64,000 bases of DNA, from assembly GCA_029531795.1 (NCBI GenBank), contig JAPEIS010000001.1, positions 3,720,001 through 3,784,000 on the forward strand, read 5' to 3'. Both the position numbers and the translations under genes were made by a program. Positions 36,287-46,715 of this stretch are shown here, in pieces; the stretch's first letter is position 1, and each line of letters begins with the position of its first letter. This DNA is from Sclerotinia nivalis (Eukaryota; Ascomycota; Leotiomycetes; Helotiales; Sclerotiniaceae). The notes under the pieces were generated by a model that searched no databases, was not told the DNA's origin, and saw nothing but the letters and a program-made list of their open reading frames with translations.

Positions 36287-39200
36287 ATGATATTGTTTGT
36301 TACTGTTCTACCGATGCTTGATTGATTTTGTTCTACTTATATTATAATAGATAGCGGATACAAAGAATATATTTTCGCAAACCGAAATTAAATTGAAACT
36401 ACCAAACTCCTAATATACAAATTATTTATTCTATTCGAAGTCATTGAATTCGATGGAAAAATACTATCTGAAAACCGAATGGATCGTTATATCCTAATTG
36501 ATCTGCAAATCAATGATTACTATAAGAAAAGATCGAAAATCTATATTATTGAACTAATTCATTATCCGATTGTCCTGGAACTGATTTGGCTAAAGAAATA
36601 CGATCCCTATATTGGATTCGCATTCAATACCTTTCACTTCGATAACAAGTTCTGCTGAAAGTCCTGTAATACGTTTGCACAATTATCGAGTGTCCAAACC
36701 CTATCCGATATCCCTATCAAAGTTTGTTCTGCTTATCTATTGCTTCGTTTTGAAGTATTAAAGAAAAGAGATATAGCAAACGTTTCAATTCGAGCTTGCT
36801 CGATATACATTTGTCGAGACTACAAGATGTTCCAAGCTAGTATCGATTTGATAAACCGAATTCTGAAAGAAAAAGAAGATTTTATTCCCAAAGACCTACC
36901 TACTGAATTCCGTTTGTAGATCGATGTATTTTCTTCATGTAATGTTAACAAACTACCTCTATACTGCTTATACGATCATGATATCCGATTGCAAGATGGA
37001 GTTAAGCTACCGTTTGGAGCTCTGTATTCAATATCTCAGAACAAATTGAAAGCTTTGTAAAAATAATTAAGGGAAAATTTAACAAAAGGATTCATCCGAT
37101 TGAGTTTTTCTGTTTCCGCTTCGTCTGTTTTATTTGTTAAGAAATCCAATAGTGGTCTTCGATTCTGTGTAGACTATTGTATGTTGAATAATTTATCTAT
37201 AAAAAACCGATACCTATTACCCTTAACCAAAGAGTCCTTGAATAATCTGAAAGGGATGAAGTATTTTACGAAAATAGATATCATTTTGGTTTTCAATAAT
37301 ATCCAAATCAAAGAAGAACAAAAATACCTGACTACATTCCATACTCGATTCGGTCTGTTCGAAACCTTGGTCATATTGTTCGGGTTGATCGGAGCCCCAA
37401 CGATATTCCAACGATTTATCAATGATACTCTGAAAGAATATCTGGATATATTCTGCATTGTTTATTTAAATGATATTCTGATTTATAGCAAGATCTATTC
37501 TGAATATATAAAATATATACAAAAGATATTAGATGCTTTACAGAAAGCTGGATTGTATATCAACCTATCGAAATACGAATTCCTGAAACCTGAAACGAAA
37601 TTCTTGAGTCTAATTGTAGATCGAGAGGGGATCCGAATAGATCCAATCAAGATTAAAACGATAATTGATTAGAAAACATTGAAGAACCTAATAGATATAC
37701 AAATGTTTATAGGGTTTAGCAATTTCTATCGATGCTTTATTCGCGATTTTTTCTCGATCATTCGTTTGATGATAAACCTGACCAAAAAGGATGTAGTTTT
37801 CCAATAGGATTTTGTTTATGAGAAATCGTTTTTGAATTTGAAAGCTATATTTACAATAATACTTGTATTAGCTTTTTTCGATTAGGAGAAGGATATAATT
37901 CTAGAAACGAATATATCGGACTATATATCTACTGAAGTTCTTTTTTAATATAATAACGATAGGATTTTAAAATCTATTATATATTTCTTTAAGAAATATT
38001 CGATTGCAGAATATAATTACAAGATTTATGATAAAGAATTACTAACAATTATTCGTTGTTTCGAAGAATGACGATCCGAATTAGAAAGTGCCTTTTCTTC
38101 GATCAAAATCATCATAGATTATAAAAATCTGGAATACTTTATGATTACAAAGCTATTGAATTATTGTCAAATTTGTTGATCTGAATTTCTATCCTGTTTC
38201 AATTTCAAGATTATATATTATCCCGGAAAGCAAGAAGCGAAATCTGATACTTTGATTAGAAGATTAAAAGATTTGTTTAAAGAAAAAAATGAACATTTTC
38301 TTCATCAAAATCAGATTGTTCTGAAAACTGAAAATCTAAATACAGATTTGTTTCCTATTGTTAGTCCAAAAAAGAAAATCCGTTTCGCGATTACAATCTA
38401 TAGCCAGATCCGTATCGATACCCTATCATCGTTCTGTAATCCCGAACTATCTATTCGGGAACCCGGATTATCTGTTTATGAATCTGAACTATTTGCGATA
38501 CCCGATAATTCAATCCCTATTCAATGATCTGAATCTATACAATTGGAACCCCTTGAAGAACTGAAACCCCTATTTGTTGAAGCTTATTTATCCGATCCGC
38601 TTCCGCTATCGATCCTAAAGGCTTTAAAAAAAATACTATTAGACATTTATATATTATATTATCTGAATATATTATGAATAATGATCTATTATATTATCAT
38701 AAGAAACTCTATATCCCTAATTACGATCTTTTAAAAACAAAGCTTCTCCGAATGATCTACGATTCCTTTATTGTTGGATATCTATATTGTATCCGTACCT
38801 TCGAATTGCTTTCCCGAAACTACTATTGATTTGGATATTACAATTATATCTTCTATTAGATATACAATTGTTATAGTTACTATTGAGCTATCCCGAACCA
38901 TAAAAGACAAGAAGGAATCTTATACCCTCTCCCGATCCTATAACAAGCCTGGAGAGATATCTCAATCGATTTCATCATTCATTTTCCGAAAAGCTCTAAA
39001 TACGATGCGATATTTATCATAATCGATTGATTGATCAAAATGAAGCATTTCCTGCTTTACCGAAGAACCTGTAACTCCGAAAAAGTCTCCTGTTTGTTCT
39101 TGAAGTATGTATGAAAGCTTTATAGTCTACTGCAAACCATTATATCTGATTGTGGAGTTCAGTTTATCTTTGACTTTTGGAAGTATATCTATAAACGACT

Positions 39201-40059
39201 AGATACTACTTCGAAACTATCGATAGTTTATCATTTTGAAATTGATAAACAAATGAAGAAAGCAAATACAATACTCGAACAATACTTTCATTTGTATATA
39301 TCCTATCTACAGAACAACTGGTCTGAATAACTATCGATTGTTGAATTCTCGATTAACTCTACTTGATCCGAAAGCTTCTATCTATCACTGTTCTTTACCA
39401 ATTACAGTTTCCATCCCCGAATGGATTTCGAACCCGCTGCACTCTTCGATCGCCCTGGAATCCTGAACGCTGAGGAATTCGTCAAAAAAATGAAATCGAT
39501 CATCGATTACCTGAAGACCGAACTGATCGTTAGTCAAACCCGCTATTCGAAGAATACCGATTCCTATCGTTCGCCTGCCCGTCGATACCAGCCTGGAGAT
39601 CTAGTTTAACTTAATGCTAAGAATATCCGAACTCTTCATCCCTAGAAGAAATTAAATTGGAAAAACTTAAATCCCTTCTGAATCCTGAAAGCTATAAACT
39701 CGTATGCTTATAAACTAAAACTTTTTATCTCTATAAGGAATCACCTAATCTTTCATATTAATCTGTTATATCCTGCCAATGATGACTCTATCCTCAATCA
39801 ATATAACCCGCCCCCTCCTTCTATCGAAGTTGAAGGCATTGAGCAATTCAATGTAGAGAAAGTCCTGGATTCCCAATAGGAACATCAAGACTGTAGTGGC
39901 CTCCGCTTGAAGTATACTATCTGATAGGTAGGCTATAATACATCTACCGAAAAGCCTACAGAGTATTTGAAGAATACTCAAGAACTGATCCGTAATTACT
40001 ACTATCATTATTCAGATAAACCTAATCCCCCTAATCGTCTCAACGGAGTTCGACCCTAA
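36287..40059 (+). pseudogene. pol relic of Gypsy-A copy 2
   Basis: Co-linear with pol at 48140. The longest open piece, 37100-37672, covers RT ([20 protein letters not shown] through a catalytic box now [10 protein letters not shown], Asp to Asn) into the connection. Integrase and chromodomain traces are at about 38700-39450 and 39840-40030. Non-functional. Confidence 0.8.
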
Positions 40060-40071
40060 GAAGGGGAATAT

Positions 40072-40284
40072 TGTTACAGGATCCCTGTATATAATATACA
40101 GAGACCATTCAAGTTCCGATCTATAAGAGTCGGACCTCAGATAAGTGTAGACTAACCCCGGTCAAGACTAATACTATATATAAATGTATTTAAGGAACCG
40201 TTTTTTTTGTAGAAATGTAGCTCTTCGAGCTACATCTTATTAATAAAAGTGATTCCTGTTATTCTATCTGTTGCCTCCGTGATA
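40072..40284 (+). repeat. 3' LTR of Gypsy-A copy 2
   Basis: 213 bp beginning TGTTACAGGATCCC. Preceded by purine-rich AAGAAGGGGAATA. Confidence 0.92.
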
Positions 40285-40292
40285 CTATATAA

Positions 40293-40528
40293 TATTACAG
40301 AAATAACAAACAGAATAATAAATATCACTTTTATTAATAAAACGTAATTCGAAGAGTTATATTTCTACAAAAAGAACGTTTCCTTAAATATATTTGTGTA
40401 TATTAGGGTTCCGAGCCCTAGCGTTTTTACAAAGTATGATCACCAAGCGTGCCCCGCTCGGTGCCGGATCGGATAGGTGGAGCCTACTAAAGAGGCCGGT
40501 CCAGTGACCCGGCTCTGACCCCGTGACA
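40293..40528 (-). repeat. 5' LTR of Gypsy-D
   Basis: 236 bp, plus-strand TATTACAGAAATAAC to CCCCGTGACA, separated from the rest of the element by the nested Gypsy-A. Confidence 0.9.
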
Positions 40529-40533
40529 ATATA

Positions 40534-40645
40534 CTATACTAAGAATCTTTCAATATATAATAGTAAAAGATTCTTTTTTTATTTGTAAATTCTTTATTTA
40601 TCAAAAAAGATAAACTTTAAAAACAAATACTTTATATATCTTAAT
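40534..40645. other. AT-rich spacer with hairpin
   Basis: No gene. AAGAATCTTT at 40551-40560 and AAAGATTCTT at 40565-40575 form an imperfect inverted repeat. Confidence 0.4.
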
Positions 40646-40791
40646 TATCACGGTAGTAGTAGAGTGATTTATAATATAATAATATTCTACAAAGCAGGAA
40701 GAAGGTACTAGAAAGAGCGCCGATTATATAAGGGATAGATGCCTTAAGCATCTATACAGACTAGCTAAAAACGGATTACAAATCTATAACA
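40646..40791 (-). mobile_element. Gypsy family B LTR remnant, minus strand
   Basis: 146 bp, the reverse complement of the Gypsy-B LTR (shares GAAAGAGCGCCGATTATAT and ACTAGCTAAAAACGGATTAC with transitions). The following GTATCCCCTTCC (40792) resembles the polypurine-tract complement that follows the LTR in this orientation, so about 20 bp of interior may remain. The rest of the element is missing and the MFS fragment starts immediately. No clean duplication was found. Confidence 0.8.
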
Positions 40792-40811
40792 GTATCCCCT
40801 TCCTTAAAGCC

Positions 40812-41191
40812 CACCTCCCGAGATCAAGATTAGTATCATAAACCATTACTCTGTAAGAAATTTCGACTAACACATCCTTTTTGAAGCTGTAGCGTTGGGC
40901 TCTGTTACTCAATTTCGAATTATGGGTGGAGCGCTGGGTCTTGCTATAGTTACTGCAGCATATAAAGGATTCGTAATTTCGCAACTTGACGCGTTTTTGA
41001 CCTTAGAGTAGAGGGAAGCAATTTTGCAATCCACGGAAGCGATTCATTCTTTGGCCCCTACTGTCCAAGTAGAAGTCAGAAAAATATTTGCTGGGGGGTA
41101 CAACCTCCAATTCCGAATCTTGATCGCGTTTGCAGCAGCGCAGATTCCATCATCCTTACTCATGTGGCAGAAGAAACAGATTGTCGTCTGA
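40812..41191 (+). pseudogene. MFS transporter, C-terminal fragment
   Basis: Plus-strand frame ending TGA at 41189 encodes the last part of a major facilitator drug-efflux type transporter: ALGSVTQFRIMGGALGLAIV and YKGFVISQLDAFLTL, then a second hydrophobic segment FRILIAFAAAQIPSSLLMW before a short basic tail. QFRxxGGALGLAI is the typical penultimate helix region of fungal DHA2-type MFS pumps. A TAG at 41009 (CAG in the family would fit) and a TAA at 40859 interrupt it. All upstream helices are missing, cut off where the Gypsy-B LTR remnant begins, so the fragment is dead. The protein would have been a plasma-membrane exporter. Confidence 0.75.
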
Positions 41192-41723
41192 TCTTCCGAA
41201 AATTGGGTAACTACCTACAATATGATCTTCTTATTATATACGAGAGTATTTGTAAGGTGGGCTTTGTTCCCCAAGATTAGTTTTCACTTCCCCCATTCAA
41301 AAATTAGTAGATTGAGGCCACTTCAATCTTCCCAAATTGTATTAGCTACAGCCGAATATGGCCAGCAATTCTCCATTTGTTACTTGTTAGAAGCCTATAA
41401 AGCTCCTAGCCGTCTTAGATAGTCTTAGACTCAGTGTAGACGTTAATTTAATCAATCAATCAATCAATCAAACCTACAATATGAAACAATCTTCTTGCGG
41501 GGAAATATGGTAAAATCACATTTTGCAGCTCCTCATTTGGTACAATTGGTTATTCGTAGTAAACTAGGCACAAATGTACACCAAATTCTGCGAATCTCAT
41601 GAGTCTCAGATCGTTCGCTGATAACCTTCACTGCAGGAATACAAAGAGAAACCCCCCTTTGTGAAACCATATCGAAACTGTTTGCTCTGGATATCTTGTG
41701 ATTTCTAAAACTAGATCGTCATT
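41192..41723. other. Intergenic, with (ATCA)5 microsatellite
   Basis: 3' flanks of two convergent relics. (ATCA)5 at 41451-41470. No gene supported. Confidence 0.5.
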
Positions 41724-42257
41724 CTATTGCAGCGCAAGAGCCCTATCAATAGTCCTTCTGATTATTCGCACTGTATTTGAAACTGCGACTTTATCACCCG
41801 GTCCAGGAATCTCATGGCCTCCTTGATGGACGTATTCTTCTCTGAGATTTCTTTTGCAGAGCCCCCTCAACACAGGACCAAAGTCAGGATATAAAATGCC
41901 ATTTGAACCCCAAATGTGTGCGGTTGGGATTTCTATGACCTCCCCATCAATCATAGGATCCAAGTGGCGAATCTTGTCCTCCGTCAGAAGTGCATTCGGA
42001 TCATCCGGTATCCCCCCCGAGAAGAAGATTGCGTATTTGAAGGAAGATTCCCCGGCCTTTCGAACTTTGTGTATCTGCTGTTGGTAGACGATCAAAGTTG
42101 CAGCTAGCGAAGTTTTGTTTGAAAAGGTAATAATTCTATCAAAAGGGCTACACTTTATGATATAAGATTCAATATCTGTAAATGCTTTGGTACAGCTAGC
42201 AGTAGAGGTTTCATTGGTATATGTAAAAGTCTCTGTTCCTAATGATGCAAGATCGGA
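41724..42257 (-). pseudogene. FSH1-family serine hydrolase, truncated and with damaged nucleophile elbow
   Basis: 178 open codons on the minus strand. The C-terminal half fits the FSH1 (DUF341) alpha/beta-hydrolase family closely: KYAIFFSGGIPDDP, PTAHIWGSNGILYPDFGP, LCKRNLREEYVHQGGHEIPG. The final His of the catalytic triad is present, and the Asp usually found after GSN is Gly. Upstream, PFDRIITFSNKTSLAATLIV corresponds to the segment that carries the G/A-F-S-Q-G nucleophile elbow; the Ser remains but the flanking Gly is Lys, a change needing G to A mutations. The N-terminal part (about 70 residues) is lost beyond a TAA at 42258. No ATG suits a start. The family hydrolyses small esters and is often found with biosynthetic clusters. 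Confidence 0.7.
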
Positions 42258-42260
42258 AAG

Positions 42261-43194
42261 TTATGTATTTGGTTAATACTCTGGCAATGTATGTTCGTTG
42301 GATGTGTGTTAAGACTTGGAGTTATGGTATGTGGGATTGTTCCTTCAATAAAATTGTATATATGGTGATTGTCCAAAGTATAACGAATTGTAATTAGCAT
42401 TGTAAATTAAGATATGAATCTGATAGATAAGTTGCTGGAATTGGTAACCCTATATCTATTTGAAGCGCAAGTATCTGTATATCGTATTCAATTTGTTAAT
42501 TTTCTGTCTAAAAATACAATTCATCGAGTTTTCTGGTTAGCTATCGATTGGGAGATTGGATATATATATATATTGTTGTTTGTTTCTATTCCATGAAGAT
42601 ATAAAAAATGTATTTTGCAATCTTTCGTAATGTGTGCTTCAATGATATATAACAATGTTGGTTGTGGTTTGTAGTGTGCAGAAACTTCCCCTTTAATAAT
42701 ATACCGGAAAGTAGGACGGAATATTTGTTGCTATTGGCTTCTTTGTACCATCAGTATACTTATACGTTATGAAGATTTATTATCCTGTAGTGATTAATAT
42801 AGAATTTGTGTATTAGTCTTTCGAATAAACGAGTCCCCAAATCATTGGATCCAAGCTGTAACGAAAACGAGTAAGGTGTATGGGGTCGAAACTAGCTCCC
42901 GTTTATCCCCCCATTACCCCGCATGAATGCATTGATTTCAAAGGATTCTCACCTGCATATGTGATTCGTGCCGTAAGCTGCAGCTACGCCCCATTACCGA
43001 GCCTCAGGACTACAGAAATACCTATGAGACTATCGCCACCAACCGTTCGATTTCTTTTTAGCAGGCACCTTTTGTTTGCTGAAGGAGTTTGTTTTCCACA
43101 TCTTCTTTTACAGTTTTGCAACCATCCACTATACGAAATTCTCTAAAGCCACGATTATTTTCACATAGTTGCCTTGCTTGTACTTACACATATC
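42261..43194. other. Intergenic region and likely promoter of the SDR gene
   Basis: No gene I can support. The left half is AT-rich and may hold the lost 5' end of the FSH1 relic. 42840-43194 is GC-richer and directly upstream of the SDR start; an 88-codon plus frame at 42880 has no recognisable domain and is probably leader or chance. Confidence 0.4.
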
Positions 43195-44225
43195 ATGTCA
43201 ATTGTAGGAGTCAACGGTGTAGCATTAGTCACAGGGGTAAGCTGTCTCAAACCTGTAATCGTCGATCGATCGCTGACAAACGTATTTTTAGGGGGCAGCA
43301 GGCATTGGTGAAGAGACTGGCTTTGCTTTTGCTGAAGCGGGTGCATCGAGTGTTGTCTTTGCCGACCTGAACCTCGAAGGGGCCAAAGCGAACGCAGAGA
43401 AGAGTAAACAATTCGCTGCCAACCCTCAATACCAAGCCTTGGCCGTCAAGGTAGACACTACCGAGCCTGAGAGTGTTCAGGCAATGGTCGATTTCACGAT
43501 CAAGGAGTTTGGTCGGATTGATTATTTCGTGAACAGTGCCGGAGTAAGTACATCAAAGACCTTTATGTCCGCGAAGGATATGTACCACTGCATCGTGCTT
43601 GCAAATTAACTGACTGGTCTTCAAATGTTGAAGGTTGGAGCCACATCCCTCGCACCGACATCTGATATCGATATCGACAACTTCGAAAAGACTTTCGCTG
43701 TTAATGCTCGTGGAACAATGTTGTGCCTTAGAGCTGTGACAAAAGCTATGATGACACAAGAACCAAGGAAGGTCAAGGGTCGTCATGGCGACGAACGTTC
43801 GTTGGGCCGAGGAAGCATCGTGAATCTTGGCTCTGGATTGTCATATGGTGCGGGCCCGGGCATGATGGCTTACGTGGCGTCTAAGCACGCTGTGATGGGA
43901 ATTACAAAAGTGGCTGGTCAGTTCTCATGTTGAATTTCTTGAGTATAGACTAATACTTTCGACAGCACTGGACAACGCAAAGCACGAAATCCGTGTGAAT
44001 GCGTTATGTCCCTCTTGGGTGAAAACTCCTATGCTGGAACGAAGTCTGGGTCGCTGGGCGGGACTCGAAAAAGTCATCCAAGCCGCATCCCCAGCCAAAA
44101 GAGCCGCGACGCCAGAAGAAGTGGCTAATATCGCCGTCTTCCTGTGCAGTCCCTCAGCAACTTATGTCAATGGAACCGGGCTTTTGGTTGATGCAGGAAT
44201 GATGGTCACTACACATATAGGATGA
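43195..44225 (+). CDS. Short-chain dehydrogenase/reductase (SDR), four exons, intact
   Basis: Exons 43195-43236, 43292-43543, 43634-43916 and 43966-44225 join to 278 aa; introns of 55, 90 and 49 bp start GTAAGC, GTAAGT and GTCAGT and end in AG, the last with a good branch point (GACTAATAC). The protein is a classical NAD(P)-dependent oxidoreductase: TGGAAGIG cofactor loop at residues 13-20 split across intron 1, acidic D after VVFAD, NSAG at the end of exon 2, catalytic Ser in NLGSGLSY, and YVASK with catalytic Tyr and Lys. The C-terminal NALCPSWVKTPM and VNGTGLLVDAGMMVT segments are also typical. The second acceptor (GAAG) is not the common CAG/TAG but restores the frame. This is the only clearly intact recognisable host enzyme here. 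Substrate unknown. Confidence 0.92.
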
Positions 44226-44595
44226 GGCAATTCTTTGTCCTTAGAAAGCTACACCAGTGCATCAAAGAAACGAGGGGAATTGAGTTAATTGAGGTTGAAT
44301 TTACTATTTAAAGATAGGACTATCAATATTCTGAACACAAATGATGGAATGAAACTACACAACCATCCACGAAGTTTTTAGTGGCCACTACTTCGAGCAA
44401 TTCATGAGACATATTAACTTTCCAACGCAACTTGTTAGCAACGAAAAAAGTCGCGAAGGGATAAAATCTTAGGCAAAAAAAAACAAGTCCAGAATAACTA
44501 ATGATATATCATATCCTTTACCATAAAAAAAAGCTGATTCATCCCACCCCATCATGAAAACATCGTCATCCCCCTACAAGAAATAGATCCATCAT
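44226..44595. other. Intergenic region between convergent genes
   Basis: 3' flanks of the SDR gene and of the minus-strand ORF. Nothing else seen. Confidence 0.5.
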
Positions 44596-45000
44596 TTACT
44601 TTTGTTCTTGTTTCTGTTCCACCTTTTGATACCCTCCTGCACCAAACAATCCGCCTGCGCTTTGCGCACCGCTCACAAAACCCGACCCCGCACTCTGAGC
44701 ACCACCAGCGATACCTTGTCCAGCACTCTTCGCATTAATCACAATTGGATCCGTAACACCACCAAGAGGACCAGCATATGAACCTTCTTCATCCTTTCCT
44801 CCCCGTTCAGCTCTGTTGATACCTTCCTTTGAAGCTAAGTTTCCAATTGGTGCAAAGACACCATTCTCGCCGACCTGTTTGCCGATGAGGTTGTTCACAT
44901 CGTCTTGGAATTGGTCGATTTGAGAGATGCAAGTTATCTTGGTTTTATTCAAGGCATCTAGTTGCACATTAGTTTTATTGATCCTATTGGAAATAGACAT
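44596..45000 (-). CDS. Small glycine-rich hypothetical protein
   Basis: 134 aa from ATG at 45000; the frame stays open upstream for about 20 more codons without another ATG, so a further 5' exon is possible. The N-terminal half is polar and helix-prone (ISQIDQFQDDVNNLIGKQVG, then NLASKEGINRAERGGKDEEG). The C-terminal third repeats Gly-Ala-Gln-Ser-Ala-Gly (GGAQSAGSGFVSGAQSAGG) and ends in a charged Gln/Glu/Lys tail (VEQKQEQK). No signal peptide or membrane helix. GC content and codon use are those of a real host gene, unlike the AT-rich DNA to its right. I do not recognise the family; LEA-like or conidiation-type small proteins have comparable composition, but that is only a resemblance. Confidence 0.55.
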   Translation of the reverse strand: MSISNRINKTNVQLDALNKTKITCISQIDQFQDDVNNLIGKQVGENGVFAPIGNLASKEGINRAERGGKDEEGSYAGPLGGVTDPIVINAKSAGQGIAGGAQSAGSGFVSGAQSAGGLFGAGGYQKVEQKQEQK

Positions 45001-45352
45001 TCGGAAATTGATAAGCGTACCCTTGATAGCATATAAAGCCTTATTGTTTCCTTTATCAAATTATTTCAAATATTAATCTTCGAGCTATAACATCCGTTTC
45101 TTGTATTGATTATAATAAACCTCTTGAATTTACTTTGTATATATCTACTTGCTTTTCTGTTTATCTAAAAGATTGTTGTATATTTGTTTTTTCTGTTCCT
45201 TTATATATTCAAATATTCTGTTGATAACGTTTTTCAAAGCATCTATTTTGTTAATTGTTTATAAAGGAAAAAGAACAAATCTCTGAAAGCCGAGAAAGCT
45301 CAAGATATATAACATCAGATTATCATCAGGTTTCCAATCGTTGAAAGCCTTC
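45001..45352. other. AT-rich flank up to the copia insertion
   Basis: No gene seen. Ends in the target duplication CCTTC (45348-45352). Confidence 0.5.
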
Positions 45353-45559
45353 TGTTGGTATCGAAATGGTAAGGTTCAAAGTGTAAAGTACTTTAGTCTA
45401 TTTGATAAAACTTGATTTTTAATTGTTATTATCTATATTGAAAGAACGAGCTCCTTAAATATATATTGAAGGAACTCGTACAGTCCCTTATGATCATATG
45501 ATCTAATATGATCATATGATTTAATTACAGTTCATGATTATATGATTGTGATCCCGACA
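45353..45559 (-). repeat. 3' LTR of copia element
   Basis: 207 bp, plus-strand TGTTGGTATCG to GATCCCGACA. U3 carries repeated GATCATATGAT palindromes. Confidence 0.92.
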
Positions 45560-45624
45560 CTGGCAACTTCTTTAAAAAGTTATATGATCCGAATTCCTTT
45601 AGTTTCTCAATTCTTTCTTTTTAT

Positions 45625-46120
45625 CTATTTCGTCTTTTTGATAATAATCTTGTTTGTATTGATTAGCTCCTTTAGTATTTGATAGGATTTATCTTTAATT
45701 ATAGCATCAATAGGGTTAGATTCTTTGTTGATCCATTTGATTTCAGTGATTTCTTTTTGTTCATAGGATTATTGTAATGAAAGAATATTGATTATAAATC
45801 TTTTCTTTACAATGGAATTTAGTTTGGTGAGTAGCTCAAATAGTGAGTTAGAATTGATATATATAAAGAAAGGGATCTGTTTTTCTGATTAAATAATAAT
45901 GTTAATAATACTTTTGATTGCAACCTTTATATCAAAGTCTAGAACTAATCTGTATAGTTCAGATACTAGAATACTTCTTGTTATTCTTTTATATTTAATA
46001 GAGGATCAATGAAAAATATTAATATTATTATTCTTATTTATTAAATAAATCATATATCCAATCTGAAATGATATATCTGTATTATTAGCAAAGGATACAT
46101 TTGTGAAAGTAATTACTTTT
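45625..46120 (-). pseudogene. Copia pol, C-terminal RNase H part
   Basis: Minus-strand reading VITFTNVSFANNTDISFQIG, then SSIKYKRITRSILVSELYRL, then KKRFIINILSLQ and TEIKWINKESNPIDAII, ending TAG at 45625. These match the RNase H end of fungal copia Pol (FTDGSFANN...SQIGY, WSS.K..R.TRS.LASELY, EVKWI.G..NPADAMTK). The catalytic Asp of FTDGS is Asn here. Stops are present. Confidence 0.8.
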
Positions 46121-46500
46121 ATACTACAGCACCTCTCCACTTATATTAGGCGAAACACGAATAAAACGCGTTTTCCTCGAACGCGTTCTTCAACTATATG
46201 AATTATTTATTGAATATGTCAACACCACGTATTCCTTTAGGGTCAATTAATATAAATGAGGTAGCTTTTAAGCATCTCACCCCATATATGCGTGGGAAAA
46301 TCATAGGGAAGGCAGAGGAAGGTGCTAGACCCACAAAAATTGGAAGGGAGCTTGGAATCCCCCAATCAACGATATCCTACACTATAAAGCAAGACTCATT
46401 GCGCAACGAAGGAGCCTCTCTACCTAAGAAAACTCGAAAGAAATCATATACCGAACGAGACGAACGAATTCTGATACGCTATATACGATTATATCCAAAA

Positions 46501-46713
46501 TGTCACGGGGTCCCCGTATATGGTATACGGAGACCGCTCGGGTTCCGACCCGTAGGAGTCGGACCTCGGATAAGTGTAGGCTAGCCCCGGTCGGGGCTAG
46601 CGCTACACATAAATGTGTTTAAGGAACCGTTCCTTCTATAGAAACGTAGCTCTTCGAGCTACGTCTTATCAATAAAAGTGATTTCTGTTATCCTGTCTGC
46701 TGCCTCCGTGATA
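46501..46713 (+). repeat. 5' LTR of young Gypsy-A
   Basis: 213 bp. Contains three strong inverted repeats: ACGGGGTCCCCGT, CTAGCCCCGGTCGGGGCTAG and ACGTAGCTC-TTC-GAGCTACGT. A TTTAAGG TATA-like box lies about 38 nt before GAGCTACGT. Confidence 0.97.
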
Positions 46714-46715
46714 CT

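Larger units (their letters stand above)
34648..40284 (+). mobile_element. Gypsy family A copy 2, full length, decayed, nested in Gypsy-D
   Basis: 5637 bp, LTRs 34648-34860 and 40072-40284, perfect CTATA duplication (34643-34647, 40285-40289). It lies in Gypsy-D exactly within the 9-nt primer-binding site following D's 5' LTR. It aligns almost without gaps to the young Gypsy-A at 46501, with transitions that remove CG and create stops. Confidence 0.94.
29091..40528 (-). mobile_element. Gypsy family D retrotransposon (minus strand) with nested Gypsy-A
   Basis: The outer element has 236-bp LTRs at 29091-29326 and 40293-40528 and a perfect ATATA duplication (29086-29090, 40529-40533). Its own interior is 29327-34647, because a Gypsy-A copy occupies 34648-40284. 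Interior and LTR 3' half (from TTTAAGGAA onward) are homologous to Gypsy-A, but the LTR 5' half (U3) is different, so D is a subfamily of A with another promoter region. Coding regions are heavily decayed. Confidence 0.92.

Noticed and set aside
29091..40528. Head-to-head inverted retroelement at 34648 with a shared LTR
   Set aside because: At first sight a minus element and a plus element share one LTR. The CTATA and ATATA duplications show a simple nested insertion instead.
42880..43146. 88-codon plus frame upstream of the SDR gene
   Set aside because: No domain, ends before the SDR start, and not joinable to exon 1 without an arbitrary intron; probably leader or chance.
43089..43435. Frames of about 60-90 codons across the SDR intron 1 region on both strands
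   Set aside because: They conflict with the spliced SDR model, which has conserved motifs on both sides of the intron.
46231..46584. 128-codon frame starting in the Tc1 transposase and running into the LTR
   Set aside because: Codons after 46500 are LTR sequence; the true continuation is at 52144.
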